Assembly: GCF_025717605.1 (NCBI RefSeq)
Contig: NZ_JAJIRQ010000006.1
Coordinates: forward strand, 130,015 to 194,014
Source of the DNA: Paucibacter sp. TC2R-5
Lineage (GTDB): Bacteria; Pseudomonadota; Gammaproteobacteria; Burkholderiales; Burkholderiaceae_C
Reading direction: 5' to 3'
DNA length: 64,000 nucleotides
Shown here in pieces: positions 29,607-38,869 of the stretch. A program made the position numbers and the translations under genes. A model generated the notes under the pieces. It did no database searches, had not been told where the DNA came from, and saw only the letters and a program-made list of their open reading frames with translations. Position 1 is the stretch's first letter. Every line of letters begins with the position of its first letter.

Positions 29607-30314
29607 TTGATCGCGTCGGTGCAGCGGCTGTACCTTCATGAGCGCCCATTGGCTGAGCCAAGGTCAGTGGACGAAGCACGGGCCAGCGCCGGTGCCGGGC
29701 TCCAAGGCGACAAGTACGCCAACCCGCTGTCGCCGCGTCAACTCTTGATCGCCAGCAGCTTGACCTACCGTGATCTGCGGCTGCAAGCCGCCCTGCTGCG
29801 CGAGAACCTGCTCATCGACTTCCCGACGCAGGAACTTTCGTCGGGCAGCCTTTTACAGATCGGGCGGACTCTTGTGCTTTGGATCACGTTCCAATGCGAG
29901 CCCTGCAAACTGCTTGAGCGGCGCCAGCCCGGGCTTGTCAAAGCCTTGGGCGGGCGGCGCGGCGTTCTGGCTCGGGTGCTGCGCAGCGGGACCGTCCGCG
30001 TCGGCGATCCGGTCAGCCTACGCGCCTCGGCCATCCCGGCCATGAGTGACGCCTGGCAAGACCGGGTCGTGCAAGTGCTGCAGCATGTTCCCCAGGGCCA
30101 AGTGATTGACTACAGCCTGCTGGCGGACTTGGCCGGCGTGGCCAAGTCCTATTGCCGCGCTTTCCCCCGCGCGCTGGCCCGGCACTGCCCGGAACTGGCG
30201 CAGCGCGCACAGAGCGGTAAGGTAGTGAGCCCAGAGCAACGCTGGGGCGGCGTCGAACTGTTCGACAAGCGCGCTTACCTGGCAGACCTGCCGGACCTAT
30301 GGCCAGACGCATGA
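29607..30314 (+). CDS. MOSC domain fused to an alkyltransferase-like winged helix
   Basis: A 235-residue protein. Residues about 1-140 form a MOSC-type domain: GLQGDKYANPLSPRQLLI, then QCEPCKLLE with paired cysteines, and GRRGVLARVLRSG. MOSC domains handle sulfur for molybdenum-cofactor enzymes or hydroxylaminopurine-type detoxification. Residues about 148-235 resemble the DNA-binding winged helix of O6-alkylguanine transferases and alkyltransferase-like proteins (VPQGQVIDYSLLADLAGV, then RAFPRALARH), but the catalytic PCHR motif is absent. The start is uncertain: TTG at 29607 or GTG at 29619, neither with a strong ribosome site. Function unknown. Confidence 0.75.
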   Translation: MIASVQRLYLHERPLAEPRSVDEARASAGAGLQGDKYANPLSPRQLLIASSLTYRDLRLQAALLRENLLIDFPTQELSSGSLLQIGRTLVLWITFQCEPCKLLERRQPGLVKALGGRRGVLARVLRSGTVRVGDPVSLRASAIPAMSDAWQDRVVQVLQHVPQGQVIDYSLLADLAGVAKSYCRAFPRALARHCPELAQRAQSGKVVSPEQRWGGVELFDKRAYLADLPDLWPDA

Positions 30315-30334
30315 GGGCTGCGCCAGGCTTGGCT

Positions 30335-31537
30335 TCACCGCGACAACAGCTGAATCAGCCCTCGATTGAGTGAATCCAGCACCCAGCTGCTGCCATCGGC
30401 GCGCACGCCAAGCGTGTTGCTGAGCGCAAAGTAGGCGCTGCGGCCGTCCTGCTCCAGCACCACCAGGCCCATAAAGCCCTTGTCGGCGCCGCTGTGAATC
30501 AAGGCCTTGCGGCCATTGATCTGCGAGCCTTCCCAGCCCAGCGCATAGTCGCCCTGCTTCAACTCACGCAAGCGCTGCACATAGGCGGGCGGCAGCTGAT
30601 GGGCGCGGCCCTGCAGCGCGCGTTGATGTTCGGCCAGCCAGCGCGCGTAGCCGGCCGGGCTCATCCAGACATCGCCGGCCGGCTTGATGGCATCGACCCA
30701 GGGCTGCAACTCGGGCGGATACTCGCTCACCGGCTGCAACTGCGCGGCCGACGCGCCCTCATAGCCGGTGGCCGCCTGCGCCGGCTTCAGCCAGGTCGGC
30801 TGCAGGCCACGCGCCTGGGCCCATTGCCGCATCAAGGTCTCAAAATCTTGGCCGGTGGCGGCCTCCAACATGGCGCCGGCGACAATATAGCCGGCGTTGG
30901 AATAGAGGAAATCCTGCCCCGGCTTGGCCACCGGCGCCAAGCTCATCGCCCATTGCGCCAGCCAGAGGCGCCGGCCCGACTCGGTCGCGGGCGGCGCTTC
31001 GGCCCGGGTCTGCAGGTAGTCGGCCAGCTTGTCCAGATCGGCCGACTCGTTCAGGGCGGGCAGGCCGCTGCGGTGGTCCAGCAACTGGGCCAGGGTGACG
31101 CTGGCATAAGCGCCTTGTTGCATGGCCGCCAGCTCGGGCAGCAGCTCGGCCGGCCGGCTGTCCCAGCGCAGCCGGCCCTGCTCGACCCAATGGGCCAATA
31201 GCGCCGCCGTCATAGCCTTGGACAGCGAGGCGAGTTGGAACATCTCGCTACCCTGCAGAGCCGCGCCGCCAACGGCCGCCTTGCCGGCCACGCCCAGATA
31301 GAGCTTGTCGGTGCTGGCCTGCTGGCTGGCATAGACCGCGCCCACCAAGCCTTCCGCCACCGAGGCCTCGGCGCGCTCGCGCAGGGCCTGGTTCTCGGTC
31401 AGCAAAAGGGGATTGCGCAGCTCGTCGCCCTCGGCGCCGCCGCAGGCGCTCAGACCAGCAGCCAGGCATAGTGCGGCCGTCAGGCCCAAGAAAATTGAAA
31501 CGAAGGGGGCGGTGCGGCGTTCGTTCGGAGAGCTCAT
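30335..31537 (-). CDS. Beta-lactamase-fold serine hydrolase, lipoprotein
   Basis: A 400-residue protein of the class C beta-lactamase/D,D-peptidase/esterase superfamily. Signal peptide with lipobox LSAC places the mature N-terminus at Cys32. Active-site Ser104 and Lys107 are in LASLSKAM, Tyr212-Asn214 in YSNAGY, and an HSG triad near residue 365 in ALIHSGADKG replaces the usual KTG. Such proteins include peptidases, esterases and LACTB-like enzymes; substrate cannot be told from sequence. It stands alone between convergent and co-directional neighbours. Confidence 0.85.
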   Translation of the reverse strand: MSSPNERRTAPFVSIFLGLTAALCLAAGLSACGGAEGDELRNPLLLTENQALRERAEASVAEGLVGAVYASQQASTDKLYLGVAGKAAVGGAALQGSEMFQLASLSKAMTAALLAHWVEQGRLRWDSRPAELLPELAAMQQGAYASVTLAQLLDHRSGLPALNESADLDKLADYLQTRAEAPPATESGRRLWLAQWAMSLAPVAKPGQDFLYSNAGYIVAGAMLEAATGQDFETLMRQWAQARGLQPTWLKPAQAATGYEGASAAQLQPVSEYPPELQPWVDAIKPAGDVWMSPAGYARWLAEHQRALQGRAHQLPPAYVQRLRELKQGDYALGWEGSQINGRKALIHSGADKGFMGLVVLEQDGRSAYFALSNTLGVRADGSSWVLDSLNRGLIQLLSR

Positions 31538-31596
31538 GGCGGGCCAGGGAAGTTATGGAGAAGCCGCCATTGTGAAAATTAGGTTCTAAAGAAGCC

Positions 31597-32976
31597 CTAA
31601 AGAACGCCTCCCTGTGCCGAATCCAACTCGATGTAGAAGCCGATACCGCGCCCGAGCAGGCCATCACCCAAGCGCAAACGGGCGCCGAGCCGGGTCAGCG
31701 CATGGCTGACGATGGTCAGGCCCAGGCCGCTGCCCGGCTCGCCGGACGCGGGGCCGCGCCAGAAGCGATCAAAGATCTGCTCGCGGTGCTCGGGCGCAAT
31801 GCCTGGCCCGTCGTCCAGCACGGCCAGCCTGAAATGTCCGGGCGGCTCGCCAGCCGCTGCTGCAATCTGCAGCTCAACCTGCTGCGCGCCGTAGCGCAAG
31901 GCGTTGTCGACCAGGTTCTGCAAGATCGACTGCAGCGGCTGCGGCTCGCCCTGCCAGAACAGGCTTGCCGGCGCCTGCAAGGACAGGCTGACGCCACGGC
32001 GGCGCGCATCCGGGTGGGCGTGACGCAGCACCTCGCCGGCTAGCTCACACAGGTCAACACGCTGATGCACGCCGGGCCGGTCGGGGTCCAGCGCCGACAA
32101 ATCAAGCAATTGCTGACCCAGATGGGCGGTGCGTTGCAAGCCTTGCTGCAAGGCCTGGGCGGCCTCGGCTCGGCTGGCGTCATCCGGGCTGCGCAGCAGC
32201 ACATGGGCTTGCGCGCCCAGCGCCGCCAGCGGCGTGCGCAACTCATGAGCGGCATCCTGTAAAAAGGCCCGCTCCTTGGCCAGATGCTCGCTCAGCCGCT
32301 CCAGCAGTACATCAAAAGCACGCGCCAGCGGTTGCAGTTCGGCATAACGCAAGTCCAGCCGCAGCGGGCGCAAATCCTTGCGGAAATCCAGCCCCTCGAC
32401 TCGCCGCGAGAAGCTGCGCAGCGGCTGCAAACCGCTGCGTACCGATAGCCACAGCGTCAGCAGCAAGACCGGCAAGGCGATCAGCAAGGACACCGCCACC
32501 TGACCCAGCAACCACTGCAGCAGCTCGGTATCGGAGGGCAGCGGGTCCAACACGGCCAAGCTCCAGCGCCGGCCCTGCGCGATATAGAGCGCATGTGGCC
32601 GGCCAGCCAGATCGAGCCGGCTCAGCGGTGTGGTGCCCACGGGCAAGGCCAGGCCCTGCAAAGCGCTGCCGCTCTGATAGACCAAGCTGCCGTCCGGGCG
32701 CGCGAGCCGCAGCCCGACCTCGCCGCTGAGCTGGCCGCTTTGCTGACGCAGCAGATTGAGCTCGCCGGCAAAGCCGCGCAGTGCGGCCGTCGCGGCGGCC
32801 GCGTCATCCAGTTCATCCAGCCCTTTGAGCAGCAAGGAACCCAGCTGGGCCGCATTCGAGCTCTCGGCCAACTGGCTGCGCGCGGTCCAGTAGTTGGCGG
32901 CAATGACCAGCACCGCGATCAGCGCAAAAGCCAGCAGCAGCGCCGCGATCAGGCGCGACCCCAAACTGCGCTTCAT
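31597..32976 (-). CDS. OmpR-partner sensor histidine kinase (QseC/TctE-like)
   Basis: A 459-residue inner-membrane kinase: helix at about residues 10-28, periplasmic sensor domain about 30-160, second helix about 160-180, HAMP-like linker, then H244 in DAAHELRTPLAALG, N-box NLVDNALRYGA, DDGPGIAP, FDRFWRG and GSGLGLTIVS. All catalytic boxes are intact. It overlaps the response regulator gene by four bases, so the pair is one operon. Signal unknown. Confidence 0.9.
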   Translation of the reverse strand: MKRSLGSRLIAALLLAFALIAVLVIAANYWTARSQLAESSNAAQLGSLLLKGLDELDDAAAATAALRGFAGELNLLRQQSGQLSGEVGLRLARPDGSLVYQSGSALQGLALPVGTTPLSRLDLAGRPHALYIAQGRRWSLAVLDPLPSDTELLQWLLGQVAVSLLIALPVLLLTLWLSVRSGLQPLRSFSRRVEGLDFRKDLRPLRLDLRYAELQPLARAFDVLLERLSEHLAKERAFLQDAAHELRTPLAALGAQAHVLLRSPDDASRAEAAQALQQGLQRTAHLGQQLLDLSALDPDRPGVHQRVDLCELAGEVLRHAHPDARRRGVSLSLQAPASLFWQGEPQPLQSILQNLVDNALRYGAQQVELQIAAAAGEPPGHFRLAVLDDGPGIAPEHREQIFDRFWRGPASGEPGSGLGLTIVSHALTRLGARLRLGDGLLGRGIGFYIELDSAQGGVL

Positions 32977-33632
32977 AGCGACTCCAGCCAGTAGCCGACT
33001 CCCGCCAAGGTGCCGATGCGCTCGGCGCCGATCTTGCGGCGCAGATTGCTCATATGCACTTGCAGCGCGGCGATGTCCAGCGCCTCGCCCAGCGGCTCCA
33101 ACCGTTGCGCCAAGGTATTGCGGGCCACCACATCGCCGCCGCCCTGGGCCAGGGCCAGCAGCAGCTGAAACTCACGCGGCGTCAGCTTCAGCGGCTGGCC
33201 GTCCAGTTGGGCGACGCCCTTGCGGGGCAGCAAACAAAGCGCGCCGAAATGCCAGGTCTCGCCGGCCTGGGCCGCGCTGCGCCGCAGCACCGCCCGCAGG
33301 CGGGCCAGCAACTCGGCAATCTCGAAGGGCTTGACCAGATAGTCGTCGGCGCCGGCGTCCAGGCCGCCGAGCCGGTCGTCCAGCCCGCCTCGCGCGGTGA
33401 TCACGATCACCGGCGTGGTGCTTTGGGCCAGCCGCCAGCGCTGCAGCAGCTGCAGCCCGCTGCCGTCGGGCAGGCCGAGGTCGAGCAAGACGGCGCTGCA
33501 GGCCGGGTCATCCAGCCGCAGCGGCGCATCGGCGGCACGGCGCAGCCATTCGACGCTGAGGCCGTCCAGCTGCAGGGCATGAACCAGGGCCCGGCCCAGA
33601 TCCAGATCGTCCTCGATCAGCAGGATATGCAT
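32973..33632 (-). CDS. OmpR/PhoB-family response regulator
   Basis: A 219-residue regulator. Receiver domain with acidic pocket ED at residues 7-9, phospho-acceptor D51 in LLDLGLPDG, and Lys in DDYLVKPFEIAEL. The C-terminal winged helix (about 125-219) has LKLTPREFQLLLALAQ and VHMSNLRRKIGAERI. It is the first gene of the operon with the kinase. Targets unknown; self-regulation is common for this type but no operator was identified. Confidence 0.92.
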   Translation of the reverse strand: MHILLIEDDLDLGRALVHALQLDGLSVEWLRRAADAPLRLDDPACSAVLLDLGLPDGSGLQLLQRWRLAQSTTPVIVITARGGLDDRLGGLDAGADDYLVKPFEIAELLARLRAVLRRSAAQAGETWHFGALCLLPRKGVAQLDGQPLKLTPREFQLLLALAQGGGDVVARNTLAQRLEPLGEALDIAALQVHMSNLRRKIGAERIGTLAGVGYWLESL

Positions 33633-33831
33633 AGGCCCTTGCCGTGCTGGGTGTTGTGTCGGACATCTTGCGGGGCATCAAGAGAGCGCGTGTTCGGTGT
33701 CATGCGGTGCCCGCTGTGCGATGAGAATGAGAGTTGAGCCTGTATTTTGCGCCAGGGCCAAGCCTGGCTGTCACCAGCGTTTCATGCACAGCTGTCACGC
33801 TTTCGCCTTCAAATCGACGCGCAGACAGCTC

Positions 33832-35085
33832 ATGCCCTCTGGATTTTTTCTGCTGCTTGCGGCGCAATTCGCCTCGGCGCTGGCCGACAACGCCTTGCTG
33901 ATCGTCATCATTGCCCGGCTGGTGGAGCTGGATCTTCCCGGCTGGTGGGCGCCGATGCTGAAGTTCGGCTTCACGGTCTCCTATGTGGTGCTGGCCCCCT
34001 TCGTCGGCCCGCTGGCGGATGCCATACCGAAGGCGCGTTTGATGGCCTGGATGAATGCGGTCAAGCTGCTGGGCATCTTGGGCCTAGCCCTGGGCCTGCA
34101 CCCGTTTGCCGCCTTTGCCATCGTCGGCTTCGGCGCCAGTGCTTATGCGCCGGCGAAGTATGGGCTGGTGACAGAGCTCGTCGGCCCTCAAGGCCTGGTG
34201 CGGGCGAATGGCTGGCTGGAGGTCAGCGTGGTCTGCGCGGCGCTATTTGGCACGGTGCTGGGCGGCTTGCTGGTCAGCCCCTGGCTGCTGGATCAGTCCG
34301 GCGTCCAAGCGGCGCAGCAAGGGCTGCAAACCCTCGGCTGGCTGACACCCAGCCGGCTGAGCCTGTCTATCGTCTTGCTGATGCTGGTTTACGGCCTGGC
34401 AGCGGCGCTCAATTTGGGCGTGCCCGACAGCGGCGCTCGCTACCCGACAAGTGGCCTGCACCCAAGGCGCCTGTGCCAAGATTTTTGGCAGGCCAATCGC
34501 AAGCTCTGGGCAGACGCCGAGGGCGGGCTGTCCCTGGCGGTGACCACACTGTTTTGGGGCGTCGGGGCGACGCTGCAGTTTGCCGTCTTGCGCTGGGCCG
34601 CCGACGTGCTGCATCTGCCACTTTCGCAAGCGGCCTATTTGCAAGCGGCCGTGGCGGTGGGCGTGATCGCCGGTGCCGGCGCGGCCGGGCGCTGGGTGCC
34701 GCTGCATGCGGCCAAACGGATGCTGGTGTTCGGCGTGCTGCTGGGACTCTTGATCCCGGCCATCGCCAGCGCCGACTCGCTCTTCGCGGCGCTTCCCCTG
34801 CTGGTCTTGGTGGGCGCCGTCGGCGGGCTGATGGTGGTGCCGCTGAATGCCTTGCTGCAGCACCGCGGCTATAAGCTACTCAGCGCCGGCCGCTCGATCG
34901 CCGTACAAGGCTTCAACGAGAACGCCAGTGTGCTGGTGATGCTGGCCATCTATGCCGCCCTGCTGGCGCTGGACGTTTCGATCGTGACCCTGATGTGGGG
35001 CTTTGGTCTTTGCATCGCCAGCTTGATGGGCTTGCTGATCTGGCGGGCTCGCCGCCAGGCCGAGATCAAACCATGCGCTGTTTAG
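33832..35085 (+). CDS. lplT: Lysophospholipid transporter LplT
   Basis: A 417-residue MFS protein with about twelve membrane segments. The N-terminal MPSGFFLLLAAQFASALADN matches the LplT start, which is why the ATG at 33832 was preferred to in-frame starts further upstream. In E. coli LplT flips lysophosphatidylethanolamine across the inner membrane for re-acylation by Aas; no aas homologue is adjacent here. Its 3' end overlaps the convergent glycosyltransferase gene by 20 bases. Confidence 0.88.
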   Translation: MPSGFFLLLAAQFASALADNALLIVIIARLVELDLPGWWAPMLKFGFTVSYVVLAPFVGPLADAIPKARLMAWMNAVKLLGILGLALGLHPFAAFAIVGFGASAYAPAKYGLVTELVGPQGLVRANGWLEVSVVCAALFGTVLGGLLVSPWLLDQSGVQAAQQGLQTLGWLTPSRLSLSIVLLMLVYGLAAALNLGVPDSGARYPTSGLHPRRLCQDFWQANRKLWADAEGGLSLAVTTLFWGVGATLQFAVLRWAADVLHLPLSQAAYLQAAVAVGVIAGAGAAGRWVPLHAAKRMLVFGVLLGLLIPAIASADSLFAALPLLVLVGAVGGLMVVPLNALLQHRGYKLLSAGRSIAVQGFNENASVLVMLAIYAALLALDVSIVTLMWGFGLCIASLMGLLIWRARRQAEIKPCAV

Positions 35086-36316
35086 GCGCCACGATGGGCG
35101 AGCGATAGGGCTCCTCGCCGCGGTGAATCACCGAGTCGAGCACGCCCTCGAAGCGCGCCACGATGCTGCTCCAATCCAGCGCTTGAGCCGTCACCGCTGC
35201 TGCCTCGCCCATGCGCCGGCGGCCCGCTGCATCGCCGGCCAAGTCGACGGCGGCCTGCACAAAGCCGGCCGCATCGTCAATCTCCACCACACGGCCATTG
35301 ACGCCGTCGCTGATCAGCTGCGCGGCCGCCGCGTAATTGAAGGCCAGCACGGCCAAGCCGCTGGCCATCGCTTCGGTAGTGACGTTGCCGAAGGTCTCGG
35401 TCAAGCTGGGGAACAAGAACAAATCGCCGCTGGCGTAATGGGCGGCCAAGTCTTCGCCCTTGCGCTGCCCTACAAATATGGCGTTAGGCAGCTGCTGCTG
35501 CAACTCCGCCTGCTGCGGGCCACTGCCCACCACGACCAATTTGGCCTTGGAATTGCTCTTGGCTATGGCCTCAAAGGCTGCCGTCAGCGCAGGCAGATTC
35601 TTCTCGGGCGCGATCCGGCCCACATAAACCACCACCAAATCATCCATCGCCACACCCCATTGCTCGCGCAAGGCCTGGCTGCGCCGCAAGGGCGAGAACT
35701 GCTGCACATCGACACCGCGCGACACCACGCTGAGTTTCTTAAAACCGCCTGCCTCCAGATCGCGGCGCAGCGCCTCGGTCGGCACCATGGTCGCCTGCGT
35801 GCGGTTATGGAATTTACGCAAATAGGCCATGATGGGCTTGTAGAGCCAGCCAATGCCGTAATGCCGGCTGTAGGCGTGGAAATTGGTGCGGAAGTCCGAG
35901 CACACGGGCAGCTTCAGATGTGTGGCCGCCTGCAGGGCCGACCAGCCCAAAGCGCCTTCGGTAGCGATGTGCACCACGTCCGGTCTATGCAGCGACCACA
36001 GCTGGACCAAGGCACGTTTGGACGGCAGGCCCATGCGTAAATTGGGGTAGCGCGGAATCGGCAGGCCGCGCATCAAGACCTCGTGAAAACGCACGCCGGT
36101 CTCGGCCGCATCGCTGGCGTCCTGGCGCGGCCGAATCAGCTGCACATCATGGTTGCGTGCATGCAAGCCTTCGACGATGCGGGCAATCGTCATCGCCACC
36201 CCATTGACCTCGGGAGGATAGGTCTCGGTCACAAAGGCAATGCGCAGAGAGCGCTGCGCCGCAGGATAGTTATCCACCAAGATGCCGTTGGAGCTTGCGG
36301 TCGTAACGTTTTTCAT
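35066..36316 (-). CDS. GT4-family glycosyltransferase
   Basis: A 416-residue GT-B glycosyltransferase. N-terminal acceptor domain begins LRIAFVTETYPPEVNGVAMT, and the C-terminal nucleotide-sugar domain has VYVGRIAPEKNLPAL and the E-x7-E region FPSLTETFGNVTTEAMASG. The pattern fits the group of mannosyl- or glucosyl-diacylglycerol synthases and phosphatidylinositol mannosyltransferase-like enzymes, so a glycolipid product is plausible but unproven. The ATG giving MKNVTTAS was chosen; two further in-frame starts exist 8 and 17 codons upstream. Confidence 0.82.
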   Translation of the reverse strand: MKNVTTASSNGILVDNYPAAQRSLRIAFVTETYPPEVNGVAMTIARIVEGLHARNHDVQLIRPRQDASDAAETGVRFHEVLMRGLPIPRYPNLRMGLPSKRALVQLWSLHRPDVVHIATEGALGWSALQAATHLKLPVCSDFRTNFHAYSRHYGIGWLYKPIMAYLRKFHNRTQATMVPTEALRRDLEAGGFKKLSVVSRGVDVQQFSPLRRSQALREQWGVAMDDLVVVYVGRIAPEKNLPALTAAFEAIAKSNSKAKLVVVGSGPQQAELQQQLPNAIFVGQRKGEDLAAHYASGDLFLFPSLTETFGNVTTEAMASGLAVLAFNYAAAAQLISDGVNGRVVEIDDAAGFVQAAVDLAGDAAGRRRMGEAAAVTAQALDWSSIVARFEGVLDSVIHRGEEPYRSPIVAPKQRMV

Positions 36317-36459
36317 GTGCGCATCGTGCACGGCGCGCATAACAGTTCGATGACAGATACAAAACATTACGGTCGGGCGATCGTCACGGAATTTTCATGC
36401 AGCGAAGTCACCATTGCGCTCGCAGCATGCCGACCCATTCCGGGCGGCAGCTCTTGCCC

Positions 36460-37125
36460 ATGACGAACGAGGACGTGCGCGTGAACGACAAGCCTTTTCT
36501 CCAAACTCTTGCCCACACCCTGAGAGTGCAGCGCTGGGATGACCACCGCTACTACCATCACAGCCGCATCAATCAAAGCCTGCACCTGCTCAGCGCGATC
36601 TTCTTTCTGATCTCTTACGCCATGCTGTTCTTCAACCCGGCCATGGCTGCGCTGCTGGCCTGGTGTGTCTCGATGACCAGCCGCCAGGCCGGGCACTTCT
36701 TCTTCGAGCCGCGCGGCTATGACCATGTCAACCAGGCCAGCGACGAGCACAAGGAAGAAATCAAGATCGGCTACAACATCCAGCGCAAGATCGTGCTGCT
36801 GGCGATCTGGGTGGCGATCCCTGCCGCGCTCTGGCTGCAGCCCTCGCTGTTCGGCCTGATCCAGCCCGCCACCGATGTGCAGGGCTGGCTACATGACGTC
36901 GGCATTGCCTGGTTAGCGCTGGGTGCGGCGGGCCTGATCTTCCGCGTCTTGCAGCTCTGGATTCAGCAAGACCTGATGACAGGCGTGGCCTGGATGACCA
37001 AGATCCTGACCGACCCCTTTCACGACATCATGCTGTATCACAAGGCGCCGCTGTACCTGATGCGCGGCGAGCTGATCGACCCGATGAACCATGTTGCGCA
37101 TGACCTGAATGCGAAACACGGTTAA
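36460..37125 (+). CDS. Four-helix membrane protein, distantly Mpo1/DUF962-like
   Basis: A 221-residue protein with about four membrane segments. HHSRINQSLHLLSAIFFL and QAGHFFFEPRGYD recall the His-rich motifs of Mpo1-like fatty acid alpha-oxidation dioxygenases, which have a comparable GH-x-x-FE element, but the match is by eye and weak. It lies between a glycosyltransferase and a class III aminotransferase and next to a phosphatidylserine decarboxylase homologue, so a lipid role is a reasonable guess. The ATG giving MTNEDV was preferred; other starts lie up to 21 codons upstream. Confidence 0.6.
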   Translation: MTNEDVRVNDKPFLQTLAHTLRVQRWDDHRYYHHSRINQSLHLLSAIFFLISYAMLFFNPAMAALLAWCVSMTSRQAGHFFFEPRGYDHVNQASDEHKEEIKIGYNIQRKIVLLAIWVAIPAALWLQPSLFGLIQPATDVQGWLHDVGIAWLALGAAGLIFRVLQLWIQQDLMTGVAWMTKILTDPFHDIMLYHKAPLYLMRGELIDPMNHVAHDLNAKHG

Positions 37126-37133
37126 TTGACACT

Positions 37134-38807
37134 TTAGGATTTACTGCCGCCAGCCCACCACTGGCTCAGCATTTCCTTCAGCAAGCCGCGCTTGATGGCC
37201 TTGTTCGTCAGCGCGGCATCTGCCTCCCACCAGCCTTCGGCCTGCATCGTTTGGCCCGCCTTCACAAAGCGCTGCGTGACTTGATCGAAGTCCGCATCGC
37301 TGTAATTGAGGCTGAAGATCAGGCGCCCGGTACCGACCCAACTCAAGGCCAAACCCTGCTCGCGCAAATAGAACTGCAGCATCCAGTTGTAGCGCGAGGG
37401 CTCGGTGTAGAACACCGTCCAGATTGACTGCATATGAGCAACCCGCACCGGCAGACCGGCGCTCTGCAGCGCCGCATTGAAGCGTTCGGCGCGTGCGTTC
37501 CAGCGCTCATCCAGGCCCGCGTAGACTTCCTTGATGGCTGGACTCTCCAGCCTATCCAAAAACACCTTCATCGCACCCATCACATAGGGGTGCGAGTTGA
37601 AAGTGCCACGAGCGAAGCAGATATCGGCCGGACGCTCTTCGCGAAAGCGCTTCATCAACGCACGTTTGCCACAGACCACGCCGACCGGCAGGCCGCCGCC
37701 CAGCGTCTTGCCATAGGTGACCATGTCGGCGCGCACGCCGAAATACTCCTGCGCGCCGCCCGGCGCGAGCCGGAAGCCCAGGAACACCTCGTCAAAAATC
37801 AACACGATGCCGCGCTCGCTGCACACCTCGCGCAAGGCCTTCAACCAAGCGGTATAGGCCGCGCGGTCGTAGCCAGCGCGGCGTGCACTGTCCAGCAACT
37901 GCGAGTCACCCGGCGCGCCCTTGTTCGGATGCAGCGCCTGCAGTGGATTGATCAGGACGCAGGCGATGTCGCGGCGGGTGCGCAGCACTTGCAAGCTGCG
38001 CTCCTCCATCTCCTGCAGCGTATAAGTTTCGCGCGGCGGCAGCGGGTTGCCGATGCCCGGCTGCACATCCTCCCACCAGCCGTGATAGGCGCCGCAAAAG
38101 CGCACCAGGTGCTTGCGCTTGGTGTGATAACGCGCCAGCCGCACGGCCTGCATCACCGCCTCGGTGCCCGACATATGGAAGGACACCTCGTCCAGCCCGG
38201 AGATTGCCTTCAGGCGATCGACGTTGTCGGCCACGCAGGGGTGATAAGCACCCAAGACCGGCCCGAGCTGGTGGGTCAAGGCAATGCCTTCGTCCACACA
38301 GTCGCGGTAGAAGTCGTAACCAAACACATTGACGCCGTAACTGCCGGTCAGGTCATAAAAGCGGTTGCCATCCAGATCCACCACCTCAACGCCCGACGAG
38401 GCTTGCAAGAAGCTGCCGGTCTTCAGGTGTTCGCGCAAATAGGGGCTGTATTGATAAGGCACCCGGTAGCTGCCGGTGAACTGCAGATCGGAAATTCCCT
38501 CTCGGGCCCGCGCCGTCATTGCGATGCTCTTGGCATAGCGTTGGGCAAAAGTCTCGCTCAGGCGTTTGAAGCCTATGCGCCGTCGAATGACGGTCTGTTC
38601 GAGCGCGCCGTCGGAATTGAAAAAGCGCGCCTCGTCATAGGCATAGCCAGGAATGAAACCGGCCAAGCGTTTGGCCATGCGAGAGTGGCCCGCGAGCGAG
38701 CGGTGCTTGGCACGCGACAGCTCCAGTCTCCGTTTGGCGCGTGGCAGCGTCCAGGCCAAGGCCGCCAGGGCCAGGGCGGAAAGCGCAAAAGTAGATGTTT
38801 GTTCCAT
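37134..38807 (-). CDS. Class III PLP-dependent aminotransferase with N-terminal membrane helix
   Basis: A 557-residue protein. A hydrophobic N-terminus (about residues 5-20) and a basic linker precede a fold-type I aminotransferase domain resembling glutamate-1-semialdehyde aminomutase. Key residues: SFHMSGTEAVMQAVRLAR, FDEV with D339 that holds the pyridine nitrogen, and the PLP lysine K367 in TYGKTLGGGLPVG. A normal aminomutase is about 430 residues, so roughly 120 N-terminal residues are extra. Divergent from a phosphatidylserine decarboxylase homologue and convergent with the small membrane protein gene. Substrate unknown; true HemL is unlikely. Confidence 0.82.
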   Translation of the reverse strand: MEQTSTFALSALALAALAWTLPRAKRRLELSRAKHRSLAGHSRMAKRLAGFIPGYAYDEARFFNSDGALEQTVIRRRIGFKRLSETFAQRYAKSIAMTARAREGISDLQFTGSYRVPYQYSPYLREHLKTGSFLQASSGVEVVDLDGNRFYDLTGSYGVNVFGYDFYRDCVDEGIALTHQLGPVLGAYHPCVADNVDRLKAISGLDEVSFHMSGTEAVMQAVRLARYHTKRKHLVRFCGAYHGWWEDVQPGIGNPLPPRETYTLQEMEERSLQVLRTRRDIACVLINPLQALHPNKGAPGDSQLLDSARRAGYDRAAYTAWLKALREVCSERGIVLIFDEVFLGFRLAPGGAQEYFGVRADMVTYGKTLGGGLPVGVVCGKRALMKRFREERPADICFARGTFNSHPYVMGAMKVFLDRLESPAIKEVYAGLDERWNARAERFNAALQSAGLPVRVAHMQSIWTVFYTEPSRYNWMLQFYLREQGLALSWVGTGRLIFSLNYSDADFDQVTQRFVKAGQTMQAEGWWEADAALTNKAIKRGLLKEMLSQWWAGGSKS

Positions 38808-38869
38808 GACGCAATCAGAAGAAGTCCAGTCCCTCTATCTAAACAGCGCTGCTTGACAGCCTCGTGAAT

